Shown here in pieces: positions 46,634-54,965 of a stretch of DNA of 64,000 nucleotides (positions are counted from its first letter, which is position 1; each line of letters starts with the position of its first letter). Made by a program: the position numbers and the translations under genes. Source of the DNA: Pseudonocardia sp. MH-G8 (lineage in GTDB: Bacteria > Actinomycetota > Actinomycetes > Mycobacteriales > Pseudonocardiaceae); assembly GCF_002262885.1 (NCBI RefSeq), contig NZ_NKYF01000019.1, positions 107,336 to 171,335 on the forward strand, read 5' to 3'. Under the pieces are notes generated by a model. The model made no database searches and had not been told where the DNA came from. It saw only the letters and a list, made by a program, of their open reading frames with translations.

Positions 46634-46660
46634 AATACCGGGCAGGTTCTGCCCGGTATT
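46634..46660. promoter_or_regulatory. Perfect operator palindrome between WYL regulator and glyoxalase-like gene
   Basis: AATACCGGGCAG (46634-46645), a 3-nt spacer and its exact complement (46649-46660) give 12-bp arms. On the plus strand a TAGCGT hexamer (46666-46671) follows, so the palindrome covers the -35 zone of the glyoxalase-like gene and lies 17 nt from the regulator start codon. Confidence 0.7.
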
Positions 46661-46703
46661 CGTCGTAGCGTGCGGTCAGCAGCACCGACGACCAGGAGCA
46701 CCG

Positions 46704-47102
46704 ATGAACTTCGTCTCGATCCGCATCATCACCGGCGACGTCGCCCGCCTCGTCGCGTTCTACGAGCGCGCGACCGGAGTGCGGGCGACCTGGGCCAACG
46801 ACGATTTCGCCGAGCTCAGGACCGCCTCGGCCACCCTCGCGATCGCCGGCACCCGCACCGTCGCGTTGTTCGGATCCGGTTCCGCCCAGCCGGCCGACAA
46901 CCGCAGCGTCATCATCGAGTTCCTCGTCGACGACGTGGACGGCGTGCACCAGAACCTGACCGACCTCGTGCAGGACTTCGTCACCGAGCCCACCACGATG
47001 CCCTGGGGCAATCGCGCGCTCCTGTTCCGCGACCCCGACGGCAACCTCGTCAACTTCTTCACCCCCGTCACCCCGGCCGCCGTCGCGAAGTTCGCCCGCT
47101 GA
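46704..47102 (+). CDS. Glyoxalase/VOC-family protein
   Basis: A 132-residue VOC-fold protein made of paired beta-alpha-beta modules. It opens SIRIITGDVARLVAFYERATG and closes FRDPDGNLVNFFTP, the typical two ends of the bleomycin-resistance/dioxygenase superfamily. The metal ligand positions are not complete enough to name an activity. AGGAGC precedes the ATG by 5 nt. It is probably controlled by the divergent WYL regulator. Confidence 0.85.
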   Translation: MNFVSIRIITGDVARLVAFYERATGVRATWANDDFAELRTASATLAIAGTRTVALFGSGSAQPADNRSVIIEFLVDDVDGVHQNLTDLVQDFVTEPTTMPWGNRALLFRDPDGNLVNFFTPVTPAAVAKFAR

Positions 47103-47180
47103 CCCGCCGGCCCCGCCCGTCGGTGAAGATCTATCTCAGGGTGGACGAGCGCGCGGGCGGCCGCGGGCAGGCTCGTCACC

Positions 47181-48560
47181 GTGACGATCACGACGAAGCG
47201 ACGAGCCGTCGCGGGCGCCGTCGCGCTGCTGGCGGCTCTCGGCGCGACCGTGGCCTGCGGAGATCCGGCGGCCGGGCCGATGGCGTGGCAGGACTGCCAC
47301 GACGGCCTGCAATGCGCGCAGATCACCGTGCCGGTCGACTGGAACGCCCCCGACGAACCCGAGACGATCACGATCGGCCTCGGCCGGTTCCCGGCCCGTG
47401 AGCCGGCGAACCGGGTCGGGACGCTCCTGCTCGGTCCCGGCGGGCCGAACCCGGTGCTCTTCGCATTGCCGCGGCTGGCGCCGCAGATCGGCGAGCTGAA
47501 CCGGTGGTTCGACGTGGTCGTGTTCGACCCTCGTGGGATGGGGGAGAGCAGCGGCGTCTCCTGTCCGAGTGCCTCGCCCGCGCTGCCGGTCTGGGCCGAG
47601 CCGGACCGGGAGCGCTACGACGAGCACGCCGCGGCACAGCGCCGCTTCGCCGACGACTGCGCCGACGCGCTGGGGCCGCTGCAGGGCCGGATCGACTCCT
47701 GGCAGGTGGCCCACGACATGGACGCGATCCGTGAGGCACTGGGCGAGCCCACGCTGAACTATTTCGGCAACTCCTACGGCACCGTCTACGGCCAGGCCTA
47801 TGCAGAGCTGTTCGGCGACCGCATCGGGCGCATGTACCTGGACAGCGTCATCGACCACACCACGGGCGACCTGTACGCATTGCTCGAACCGAAGGCGGTG
47901 GCGCTGGAACGGAACCTGCACGAGTTCGCGGACTGGTGCGCGCGCGAGCCGGCCTGCGCCCTGCACGGCCGGGACGCGCTGACCGTGTGGGACGAGGCAG
48001 CGGCCGGGCCGGGGCGCGAATCACTGATCAACGGCACATCGCTCGCGGTCCGCAGGCCGCAGCGCTGGCCGCAGCTGGCCACCGCACTCGCCACGGGCGA
48101 CCCTGGCGGCCTCGCACCACCGGCACCACCCGCGGGACTGCAGGCCGCAGTTCCGGGCAGGTACCTCCTGGGCCTCGCCACCTGCGCCGATCTCCCGGCG
48201 GTGGACCACGCGCAGCTGGTCGCCGTCACCGAGCGGCTGCGGACCACGGCGCCGCGGATCGGCTGGATCGAGGCATTCGGAACGCACGGGCGGTGCGCCG
48301 GGTTGGGCGGTGGGACCTACCCGTCACACCCGATCACGGCGAAGGAATTGCCGCCGATCCTCGTCGCCGGTGGCGACAGCGATTCCGCCACTCCACCGGA
48401 GTGGGGCCGGCGGGTGGCCGACCAGCTCGGCGGCCGGTACCTCGCGTCCGCAGGCGGGCACTCGCGCTATCTGGGCGGCGACGAGTGCGTCCGCCGGATC
48501 GTCGACCACTACCTGGTCTCGGGGCAGCTGCCGGCGCCCGAGACGCGCTGCCCGTCCTGA
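47181..48560 (+). CDS. Secreted alpha/beta-hydrolase lipoprotein (tripeptidyl-aminopeptidase type)
   Basis: A 459-residue exported hydrolase. The signal peptide ends in lipobox ATVAC (C26), so it is a lipoprotein. The oxyanion block is LLLGPGGPNP (~74-83), FDPRGMGESSG is conserved, and the nucleophile is in YFGNSYGTVYG (S about 197). The C-terminal TAP-like domain includes LVAGGDSDSATPPEWG (Asp) and SAGGHSRYLGG (His). It resembles Streptomyces tripeptidyl aminopeptidase relatives. It is followed 20 nt later by a sensor kinase and regulator, so it may be expressed with them. Confidence 0.87.
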   Translation: MTITTKRRAVAGAVALLAALGATVACGDPAAGPMAWQDCHDGLQCAQITVPVDWNAPDEPETITIGLGRFPAREPANRVGTLLLGPGGPNPVLFALPRLAPQIGELNRWFDVVVFDPRGMGESSGVSCPSASPALPVWAEPDRERYDEHAAAQRRFADDCADALGPLQGRIDSWQVAHDMDAIREALGEPTLNYFGNSYGTVYGQAYAELFGDRIGRMYLDSVIDHTTGDLYALLEPKAVALERNLHEFADWCAREPACALHGRDALTVWDEAAAGPGRESLINGTSLAVRRPQRWPQLATALATGDPGGLAPPAPPAGLQAAVPGRYLLGLATCADLPAVDHAQLVAVTERLRTTAPRIGWIEAFGTHGRCAGLGGGTYPSHPITAKELPPILVAGGDSDSATPPEWGRRVADQLGGRYLASAGGHSRYLGGDECVRRIVDHYLVSGQLPAPETRCPS

Positions 48561-48580
48561 CGATCCGGTAGGAACGACTC

Positions 48581-49645
48581 ATGGACGCATGGCGCCGCCT
48601 GTCGCGGACCGCCCGGGACGGCGTGCTCGCTGCCGCGGCGGCCGTAGGCCTCTACGGGGCCGCGGTACTCGAGGGGGCGGCCGCGCCGGCCGCCGCGCTC
48701 GCGCTGCTGAGTGTGGGCGTGGCGGCTCCGCTCGTACTCCGCAGACGGCTCCCGCTGCTGAGTGCGTTGGCTGCAGCGGTGGTCAGCCTCGCCGGGCTGG
48801 GCGTGCCGGAGTGGTCGGGCCGGCTCGTGGTGATGGTCGCGTTCTGTGCGGCGGCCTACCAGGGGGCGCGCCCGGCACTGGTCCTCGCAGCCTCGGTCGG
48901 ATGGTTCGTCGCCACATCACTGGGCGCGGTAGCGCCCACCACGGTCGCCGCGTTCGCGGAGATCCTCGTCGTCGGAGTCGCGCCGGTGGCGGTGGGGGTC
49001 GCATTGCGCACCGGTCGGCTCCACGCGGAGCAGACCGTGCGGCTGCACCGTGCGGAGGCCGCGCACACGGTGGCCGAGGATCGCGCCGCCGTCGCCCGCG
49101 ACGTGCACGACGCGGTGGGGCACCACCTCACCGCGATCCGGATGCAGGCCGCCGCAGCCCGCCACGTCGTGCGGCCGGAGGCGATGCCCCCGGTCGCAGG
49201 CCGGGCCCTCGAGACAATCGACGAGGTGGCGGCTGCGGCGATCACGGACGTCCGAGACGTGCTCGCCGCGCTGCGTGAGCCCGCCGCGCACGACGTGCGT
49301 GCCCTCGCCGAACGGCTCAGCACGCCGGCGTGCCCGATCACGGTGATCTCGGCGGGACCGGACGCGCCGCTCGGCGTCGCGGGACACCTGCTGCTGCAGG
49401 AGGCGCTGACGAATGCGGTGCGGCATGCCGGCGCCAGCGCCGTCGACGTGCGGATCGTGCATGACCGGGACGCGATCACGATCCTCGTCGAGGACGACGG
49501 CACCGGTCCCGGCCCGTCCGCGCACACGGAGGGCGCGGGGATCCGCGGTATGCGCGAGCGCGCGCGCCGGCTCGGCGGCACCCTGCAGATCAGCGGACGA
49601 CAGCCCGCCGGCTGGCGCGTCCACGCCCACCTGCCGGTCCGATGA
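48581..49645 (+). CDS. NarL-type sensor histidine kinase
   Basis: A 354-residue kinase with about five hydrophobic N-terminal segments (residues ~13-145) and almost no extracellular loop. The HisKA_3 dimerisation box is AVARDVHDAVGHHLTAI (His near 182). The ATPase has LLQEALTNAVRHAGAS (N-box) and DDGTGPG plus GIRGMRERARRLGG. It is typical of DesK/NarX-like kinases that respond to membrane or envelope state. Its last codons overlap the partner response regulator gene (ATGA). Confidence 0.92.
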   Translation: MDAWRRLSRTARDGVLAAAAAVGLYGAAVLEGAAAPAAALALLSVGVAAPLVLRRRLPLLSALAAAVVSLAGLGVPEWSGRLVVMVAFCAAAYQGARPALVLAASVGWFVATSLGAVAPTTVAAFAEILVVGVAPVAVGVALRTGRLHAEQTVRLHRAEAAHTVAEDRAAVARDVHDAVGHHLTAIRMQAAAARHVVRPEAMPPVAGRALETIDEVAAAAITDVRDVLAALREPAAHDVRALAERLSTPACPITVISAGPDAPLGVAGHLLLQEALTNAVRHAGASAVDVRIVHDRDAITILVEDDGTGPGPSAHTEGAGIRGMRERARRLGGTLQISGRQPAGWRVHAHLPVR

Positions 49646-50298
49646 CCATCCGGGTGCTCGTCGTGGACGACCAGCAGGCCGTCCGGTCCGCCCTGTGCCT
49701 CGTACTCGGTTCCGAGCCGGACATCGACGTCGTCGGCGATGTCGGCGACGGCGCCGCCGCCATCGTGGCGGCACAGGAGACGGGCCCGGATGTCGTCCTG
49801 ATGGACATCCGGATGCCCCGGATGGACGGGATCGCGGCGATCCGGGAACTGCGGGGTACCGCCGTGATCGCACTCACGACGTTCGATCTCGACGAGTACC
49901 TGTTCGGCGCACTGGCGGCGGGTGCGGTCGGGTTCCTGCTGAAGGACAGCCCGCCGCAGCGCGTACTCGACGCGGTGCGAGCGGCGGCGGACGGGCACGG
50001 ACTGATCGACCCGACGGTCACCCCGCGACTCGTCGCCCGCTTCGCCGCGCTCAGCCCGCGGCCCGCCGGCCAGGAGCTCCGGCGGCTGACTGCCCGGGAG
50101 CACGAGGTGTTGCTCCTGGTCGCCGAGGGGCTGAGCAACGCCGAGATCGCCCGGGATCTCTGGATCGAGGAGGGGACGGTGAAGACCCACGTCAATCGGC
50201 TGCTGGCCAAACTCGGCCTGCGCACCCGGGTGCACGTCGTCGGGTACGCCTACGAGCACGGCCTCCTCGCCGGTGGCTCCGCCCGCCGTCACCGATGA
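49642..50298 (+). CDS. NarL/LuxR-type response regulator
   Basis: A 218-residue regulator with receiver domain (~3-118: VLVVDDQQAVR, LMDIRMPRMDG as phospho-acceptor, LLKDSPPQ with the conserved Lys) and C-terminal GerE/LuxR DNA-binding domain (~145-205: LTAREHEVLLLVAEGLSNAEIA, GTVKTHVNRLL). All receiver residues are intact. It is coupled to the kinase gene by a 4-nt overlap. Targets are unknown; the lipoprotein hydrolase upstream is a candidate. The 49-nt gap to the converging glyA gene holds nothing notable. Confidence 0.93.
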   Translation: MTIRVLVVDDQQAVRSALCLVLGSEPDIDVVGDVGDGAAAIVAAQETGPDVVLMDIRMPRMDGIAAIRELRGTAVIALTTFDLDEYLFGALAAGAVGFLLKDSPPQRVLDAVRAAADGHGLIDPTVTPRLVARFAALSPRPAGQELRRLTAREHEVLLLVAEGLSNAEIARDLWIEEGTVKTHVNRLLAKLGLRTRVHVVGYAYEHGLLAGGSARRHR

Positions 50299-50347
50299 CA
50301 GCGGACGCCGCACCGCGGTCTCGTCCACCCCGCCCGACGCGACTCGG

Positions 50348-51772
50348 TCAGGCGATCCCCGGGTAGAGGGGGTGCGGGGCCAGCAGTTCGGCCGCGTCAC
50401 CGGCGACGGTGGCCGCGACGGCAGGGTCGAGGTCGTAGCGGGCCTTCGACGTGCCCGGCTGCGTGCTGGTGAGCACGGTGGCGATCAGCCCGGCGATGCG
50501 GTCCATCTCGTCGGTCCCGAGGCCGCGGGTGGTCAGCGCGGGGGTGCCGATCCGGATCCCGGAGGTGTACCAGGCGCCGTTCGGGTCGCGCGGGATCGCG
50601 TTGCGGTTGGTGACGATGCCCGACTCCAGCAGCGCCGCCTCCGCCTGCCGCCCGGTGAGGCCGTGGCCGGAGACGTCCAGCAGCACGAGGTGGTTGTCGG
50701 TGCCGCCGGTGACGAGGCGGACGCCGCGGCGGCGCAGCCCGTCCGCCAGCGCGACGGCGTTGTCGACGATGCGCTGGGCGTAGATGCGGAAGTCGGGGGT
50801 GCGGGCCTCGGCGAGTGCGACCGCCTTGGCCGCCATGACGTGGGGCAGCGGGCCGCCCAGCACCATGGGGCAACCGCGGTCGACGTGCTCGGCGAGCTCG
50901 TCCTGGCAGAGCACCATCCCGCCACGCGGGCCGCGCAGGGACTTGTGCGTGGTGGTGGTGACGATGTGCGCGTGCGGCACGGGGTCGAAGTCGCCGGTCA
51001 GCACCCCGCCGGCGACGAGCCCGGCGAAGTGCGCCATGTCGACGAGCAGGGTGGCGCCCACCTCGTCGGCGATCTCGCGCATGGCCGCGAAGTCGACGCG
51101 GCGCGGGTAGGCGGAGTAGCCGCCCACGATGATCAGCGGCCGGAACTCGCGCGCGGCGGCGCGGAGGGCGGCGTAGTCGAGCAGACCCGTCTCGGGGTCG
51201 GTGCCGTAGCTGCGCTGGTCGAACATCTTGCCGGAGATGTTCGGGCGGAACCCGTGGGTGAGGTGCCCGCCCGCGTCCAGCGACATGCCCAGCATCCGCT
51301 GGTCGCCGAGCTCGTGGCGCAGCGCGGCCCAGTCGGCGTCGCCCAGGTCGTTGACGTGGCGGGCCTGCGCGCGTGCCAGCGCCGGGGCCTCGACGCGCTG
51401 CGCGAGCACCGCCCAGAAGGCGACGAGGTTGGCGTCGATGCCGGAGTGCGGCTGGACGTAGGCGTGCGGGGCGCCGAACAGCTCGCGCGCGTGTTCCGCG
51501 GCGATCGACTCGACGGTGTCGACCTGCTCGCAGCCGGCGTAGAAGCGGCGCCCGACGGTGCCCTCGGCGTACTTGTCGCTGAGCCAGTTGCCCATGGCCA
51601 GCAACGTGGCGGGCGAGGCGTAGTTCTCGCTCGCGATCAGCTTGAGCGATCCGCGCTGGGCGGCCAGCTCATCGGTGATCGCCTGCGCGATGCGCGGTTC
51701 GACGGCCCGCACCGCGTCGAGCCCGGCCGTGACGGCGAGCGATTCTGCGGTGGTCTCACCTGTGGACGACAT
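50348..51772 (-). CDS. glyA: Serine hydroxymethyltransferase GlyA
   Basis: A 474-residue PLP enzyme converting serine and tetrahydrofolate to glycine and methylene-tetrahydrofolate. LIASENYASP near residue 46 and KYAEGTVGRRFYAGCE (~67-82) are substrate-binding loops, and the PLP lysine is in TTTTHKSLRGPRGG (~residue 276). Several positions (for example VGRRFYAGC in place of the usual PGKRYYGGC) fit the longer actinobacterial GlyA paralogue group. AGGAGG at 51779-51784 precedes the ATG. A ZTP riboswitch lies directly upstream, tying expression to folate-dependent one-carbon shortage. Confidence 0.93.
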   Translation of the reverse strand: MSSTGETTAESLAVTAGLDAVRAVEPRIAQAITDELAAQRGSLKLIASENYASPATLLAMGNWLSDKYAEGTVGRRFYAGCEQVDTVESIAAEHARELFGAPHAYVQPHSGIDANLVAFWAVLAQRVEAPALARAQARHVNDLGDADWAALRHELGDQRMLGMSLDAGGHLTHGFRPNISGKMFDQRSYGTDPETGLLDYAALRAAAREFRPLIIVGGYSAYPRRVDFAAMREIADEVGATLLVDMAHFAGLVAGGVLTGDFDPVPHAHIVTTTTHKSLRGPRGGMVLCQDELAEHVDRGCPMVLGGPLPHVMAAKAVALAEARTPDFRIYAQRIVDNAVALADGLRRRGVRLVTGGTDNHLVLLDVSGHGLTGRQAEAALLESGIVTNRNAIPRDPNGAWYTSGIRIGTPALTTRGLGTDEMDRIAGLIATVLTSTQPGTSKARYDLDPAVAATVAGDAAELLAPHPLYPGIA

Positions 51773-51798
51773 GCCTGGCCTCCTGCGCGAGGTGGATG

Positions 51799-51884
51799 GC
51801 CCAGGCGCACGGCACTACAGGTCACGGCGACCGGGCCGCTCCCCGATGGTTTGATCCATCCCAGCGCGCCAGTCACGGCCCGGG
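51799..51884 (-). promoter_or_regulatory. ZTP (pfl) riboswitch upstream of glyA
   Basis: Read on the minus strand, the region starts GGGCCGTGACTGGCG, continues with a TGGATCAAACCA hairpin and CGGGGAGCGGCCC, and ends with GCGCCTGGGC after a linker. These are the conserved blocks of the ZTP-sensing pfl RNA: a first helix closed by GGGCCG/CGGCCC, the GTGACTGG and CGGGGAGC internal loop, and the 3' CCTGGGC pseudoknot arm. The ribosome-binding site of glyA follows 15 nt later. ZTP (AICAR triphosphate) accumulates when 10-formyl-tetrahydrofolate is short, which fits a folate gene. Confidence 0.88.
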
Positions 51885-51916
51885 CGCAGGGTAGCAGCGG
51901 CGTGACGGGCGTGTGC

Positions 51917-52300
51917 TCAGAACTCGGGGGCCGCACGTTCCTGCGCGGCGAGCAGCTCGTCGCCGTGCGCGAGGGTCCAGTGCCCGAGTGCCACCATCGG
52001 GCCCTCGACCAGGCTCCGCCCGAGCTCGGTCAGCCGGTACTCGACGCGGGGCGGGGCCTCGGCGTAGGCGTGCCGGCTGATCAGGCCGTGCGCGAGCAGC
52101 CGGTGCAGGGACTCGGTCAGCACCTTGTCGCTCATGCCACCGATGCCCTCGCGCAGCTCACGGCGTCGGCGCGCTTCCCAGCGCAGCGCGGCCAGAACCA
52201 CGGGATCCCAGGTGTGGGCGAAGAGGTCGAGAGCCGCGCGCAGCCGGCAGTCGGCGACCAGCTCCTCGCACCGGCCGTCGTGCTCGCTCATGGTCTCCAT
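51917..52300 (-). CDS. HxlR-family transcriptional regulator
   Basis: A 127-residue winged-helix regulator of the HxlR/HypR group: CRLRAALDLFAHTWDPVVLAALRW, then RRRELREGIGGMSDKVLTESLHRL as recognition region and VEYRLTELGRSL as the wing. Two cysteines near the N-terminus (RCEELVADC) could allow redox sensing, as in HypR, but this is inferred. Starts at 52303, 52300 or 52291 are all in frame; 52300 has GGGGAGG at the best spacing. It is divergent from an oxidoreductase gene with an 18-bp palindrome between. Confidence 0.87.
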   Translation of the reverse strand: METMSEHDGRCEELVADCRLRAALDLFAHTWDPVVLAALRWEARRRRELREGIGGMSDKVLTESLHRLLAHGLISRHAYAEAPPRVEYRLTELGRSLVEGPMVALGHWTLAHGDELLAAQERAAPEF

Positions 52301-52315
52301 CATGGCCTCCCCGTC

Positions 52316-52333
52316 GCGCACCGATCGGTGCGC
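52316..52333. promoter_or_regulatory. 18-bp perfect palindrome, probable HxlR operator
   Basis: GCGCACCGATCGGTGCGC is fully self-complementary. It lies 16 nt upstream of the HxlR start and about 24-40 nt upstream of the expected transcription start of the divergent reductase gene (TACCGT at 52345-52350), where a repressor would cover both promoters. Confidence 0.65.
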
Positions 52334-52393
52334 AACGGACTGCCTACCGTCGCGACCGAACGGACGGCCCGGAACGGCAGGAAGGCACGGACG

Positions 52394-53026
52394 ATGCGGA
52401 TCGGGATCCTCGGCACGGGGACTTTGGCGGAGGCGCTGGGCACGGGATGGGTGCGCGCGGGCCACGAGGTGGTGGTCGGCGGTCGCTCGCCGGGAAAGGC
52501 GCAGGCGCTCGCCGACCGGCTGGGAGGTGCGACGCGTGCCCTCCCGCCCCAGGAGATCGCGCACGGTCGGGACGCCGTGCTCCTCGCGGTGGCGTGGGCC
52601 GGCGTCGAGGACACCCTGCGCAGCGCGGGCGCGCCGGACGGCACGCTCGACGGGACTCCGCTGATCGACCCCACCAACGCCGTCGAGCACGGGGTCGGTG
52701 TCCTGCTGACCGAGCCGCACGGTTCGGCGGCGCAACGGGTCGCCGCGCTGGCGCCCGGTGCGCACGTCGTCAAGGCGTTCCACCTCTTCCCGGCGCAGCG
52801 GTGGACGCAGCCACGCGAGGCCGGCGACACGCCCGTGACGGTCGCGGTGTGCGGCGACGACGCCGACGCGTTGCGGGTCACCGGCCGGCTCGTGCGCGAC
52901 GTCGGCGGTGTCCCTGCGGTGCTCGGGCCGCTGGGCAGGGCCCGGCAGCTCGAGGAGGCAGCCGGCTTCGTCATCGGGCTCGCGTTCGCGGGGTTCGATC
53001 CCGTCTCCGCGGTGCCGTCGGGCTGA
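52394..53026 (+). CDS. NADP-dependent F420-reductase-like oxidoreductase
   Basis: A 210-residue single-domain Rossmann protein. GILGTGTLAEALGTGWVRAGHEVVVGGRS (in parts, residues 4-32) contains GxGxxA and the GGRS turn that selects NADP, as in F420H2:NADP oxidoreductases (Fno) and related coenzyme-F420 reductases. KAFHLFPAQRW is comparable with the conserved KAFN block. Whether it uses F420 cannot be decided. AGGAAGG precedes the ATG. The divergent HxlR regulator probably represses it. Confidence 0.82.
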   Translation: MRIGILGTGTLAEALGTGWVRAGHEVVVGGRSPGKAQALADRLGGATRALPPQEIAHGRDAVLLAVAWAGVEDTLRSAGAPDGTLDGTPLIDPTNAVEHGVGVLLTEPHGSAAQRVAALAPGAHVVKAFHLFPAQRWTQPREAGDTPVTVAVCGDDADALRVTGRLVRDVGGVPAVLGPLGRARQLEEAAGFVIGLAFAGFDPVSAVPSG

Positions 53027-53052
53027 CGGCTCTGGTCCCGGGCCCGCCCCGA

Positions 53053-53160
53053 GCGCGACACACGTGCGCTCGCACCCCGACTCGCGGGGAGAGACCCCGA
53101 CTCGCGGGGGAGGTACCCGAATCTCCGCGAGTCGGGGGCTCGCGGGCGTCGTGTCGCGCC
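53053..53160. repeat. Palindromic repeat family, copy 2
   Basis: The ends GCGCGACAC (53053-53061) and GTGTCGCGC (53151-53159) are perfect complements. Inside are two direct cores CCCCGACTCGCGG (53075-53087 and 53095-53107) and one inverted core CCGCGAGTCGGGG (53125-53137). It sits between two converging genes, 27 nt after one stop and 3 nt from the other. Confidence 0.8.
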
Positions 53161-53163
53161 CGG

Positions 53164-54342
53164 TCAGGGAGCGGGGTCGGGGGCTGCGGCGATCGCAGCG
53201 GCCACCAGGTCGGCGGCGGTGCTCGCCCGGCTGCGCAGCCCGCGGTCGTAGTGCTCGGTGGTGGCGATCGTGGCGTGGCCGACGTCGGCCTGGACGTGCT
53301 GGATCCGGGCGTCCTGCTCGAGCGCGATCGTGACGTAGGCGTGGCGCAGGGCGTGCGGGTGCACGCGGTCGGCCACCCCGTCCAGGGCGGGGCCTGCGTG
53401 GGTGGCGATGCGACGCAGGAGCGTGTAGAGGTCCACGCGGGAGCAGCGGCCGCCGTCCCGGGTGGAGATCATCGGGCTGCCGCCTGCGAGGGTGCGGCCC
53501 CGTCGGGCGGGCGCGGCCGTGCCCCCGAGCCGGTCGCGCTCGGTCAGGTAGGCCGTGAGCGCCTCGCGCGCGAGGTCGGTGAGGTACACCTCGCGGTGCA
53601 GGCCGCCCTTGCCGAGCACGCGGACCACCTCGTCACCGCCGGTGCGGTAGAGGTCGTCGCGGTCGAGCCCGACGAGCTCGGAGATGCGCAGCCCCAGCGT
53701 CAGCAGCGCCACGACGGCCACCGCGCGCAGGGCGTAGAGCCGGGCGAGCCGCGGGCTGCGCGAGTACGGCAGGCGCGCGGCCGACAGCAGCAGGGCCTTG
53801 AGCTGCTCGGCGGTCAGCCGCACCGTCGGTGACGACTCGCGGGCGCTGGAGGACAGGCCCAACCGCGCGCGGTTCAGCGCCGCCGGGTTCGCCGCCACGG
53901 CACCGGTCTCGGCCAGGTGCCCGTAGAGGGCCGAGAGGGTGGAGAGCATCCGCTGGCGGGTCCGGCGCTGGGCACCGGCCGCGTCGAGCGCGTGCAGCCA
54001 CGCCTTGACGTGCCCCGCGGTCGCGTCGCGGGGGTCCAGCGCGCGGCGGGCGCAGAAGCGGAACCAGGCCAGGTCGTGCAGCGGGCCGGGGGGTGCCGCC
54101 GGTGGGCCCGGACGCTCGGGCGCCGCCGCCGGGTCGATCCACGTGATCGGCAGTCCGAGCGCGTAGGCGTAGGTGCGGCGGGTGCCCGCGTTCGCGTACT
54201 GGGAGAGCCAGTCGAGCAGCTGGTCGCGCAACGTCTCCGGGTCCGCGACACCCGGCCATACCGACTCGTCCGGGACGAGGGGGCGTACGGCGGGGGAGCG
54301 GTGGCGGACCGCCTCGAGCACGGCGAGCGGATCCTGCTCCAT
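53164..54342 (-). CDS. Tyrosine recombinase/integrase (XerC/D-like), no mobile element seen
   Basis: A 392-residue phage-integrase-family recombinase. An N-terminal SAM-like core-binding domain (~50-185) precedes the catalytic domain (~195-390), with Arg in TLGLRISELVGL (~217), Lys in LGKGGLHREVYL, HxxR in HPHALRHAYVT (~325-333), His in VGHATIATTEHY and the nucleophile Tyr in TTEHYDRGL (~364). All catalytic residues are present. It resembles chromosomal Xer more than phage integrases, yet is not in a housekeeping context. ATG 54342 is fixed by TAGCGT 7 nt upstream (54350-54355), a leaderless start. No att sites or phage genes are visible. Confidence 0.87.
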   Translation of the reverse strand: MEQDPLAVLEAVRHRSPAVRPLVPDESVWPGVADPETLRDQLLDWLSQYANAGTRRTYAYALGLPITWIDPAAAPERPGPPAAPPGPLHDLAWFRFCARRALDPRDATAGHVKAWLHALDAAGAQRRTRQRMLSTLSALYGHLAETGAVAANPAALNRARLGLSSSARESSPTVRLTAEQLKALLLSAARLPYSRSPRLARLYALRAVAVVALLTLGLRISELVGLDRDDLYRTGGDEVVRVLGKGGLHREVYLTDLAREALTAYLTERDRLGGTAAPARRGRTLAGGSPMISTRDGGRCSRVDLYTLLRRIATHAGPALDGVADRVHPHALRHAYVTIALEQDARIQHVQADVGHATIATTEHYDRGLRSRASTAADLVAAAIAAAPDPAP

Positions 54343-54349
54343 CCGCAGG

Positions 54350-54355
54350 ACGCTA
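54350..54355 (-). promoter_or_regulatory. -10 element for a leaderless recombinase transcript
   Basis: On the minus strand TAGCGT is followed by 7 nt and the ATG at 54342. Confidence 0.6.
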
Positions 54356-54476
54356 CCGGCCCGCGCCGGCCGGGCGACGCTCCTCGACGCGGTCGGCGGG
54401 TCCGGCCGGGGTACCGCGCTGATGGCTCTACCGGTGCACGCACGGGGGACTGCCGAACCAGGCCGCCGGGTGGTGA

Positions 54477-54965
54477 TCACGTGGTCGTGGTGTCGCCCTT
54501 CGCGCCCGCCGGGTCGAGGTCGATGCGCACGGTGAGCATCTCGCCCTCGGCCAGTGCCCGCAGCAGCACGCCGTCGAGGCGGTAGCCGGGCCTGCCCCGA
54601 CCGAGGGCGTGGTGGCGGGCTGCGGCGTCGTCGCCGGGCAGGGGGTGCGCGGTGCCCGTGCGCCAACGGCTGCGCAGCCCGTCGCGCAGCCGGGCCGGAC
54701 GGGCCTTGATCCGCACCCGGGGGTGGGCCCGCAGGTTGCGCACGAACGCCGCCCGCTCACCGAGGGCGGCGATCAGCCAGAAGGTGTCGCCGTCCAGGCC
54801 GTTGGCCACAGGCACCCGGCGCGCCCGGCCCGTGCGTCGCCCCACGGTCTCCAGCACGGCGTAGGTGGGCGGCTCCAGCCCGCGTGCGATCAGGCCCGCC
54901 ACCAGCGGGTTGAGCAGCTTGTTCTGCAGGGGGAGTAGGCGGCGGGTCACCTGTGGACCGGGCAT
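54477..54965 (-). CDS. Deazaflavin (F420)-dependent nitroreductase-family protein
   Basis: A 162-residue member of the Ddn/F420-dependent split-barrel family. YAVLETVGRRTGRARRVPVANGLDGDTFWLIAALGE in pieces (notably TVGRRTGRARRVPV) is the family fingerprint, followed by FVRNLRAHPRVRIKARPARL. Such enzymes use reduced F420 to reduce enones, nitro compounds or quinones. AGGAGC precedes the ATG at 54965. It is divergent from the coiled-coil gene, with a perfect 24-bp palindrome in the 250-nt gap, and lies behind the recombinase gene on the same strand after a 134-nt gap. Confidence 0.87.
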   Translation of the reverse strand: MPGPQVTRRLLPLQNKLLNPLVAGLIARGLEPPTYAVLETVGRRTGRARRVPVANGLDGDTFWLIAALGERAAFVRNLRAHPRVRIKARPARLRDGLRSRWRTGTAHPLPGDDAAARHHALGRGRPGYRLDGVLLRALAEGEMLTVRIDLDPAGAKGDTTTT

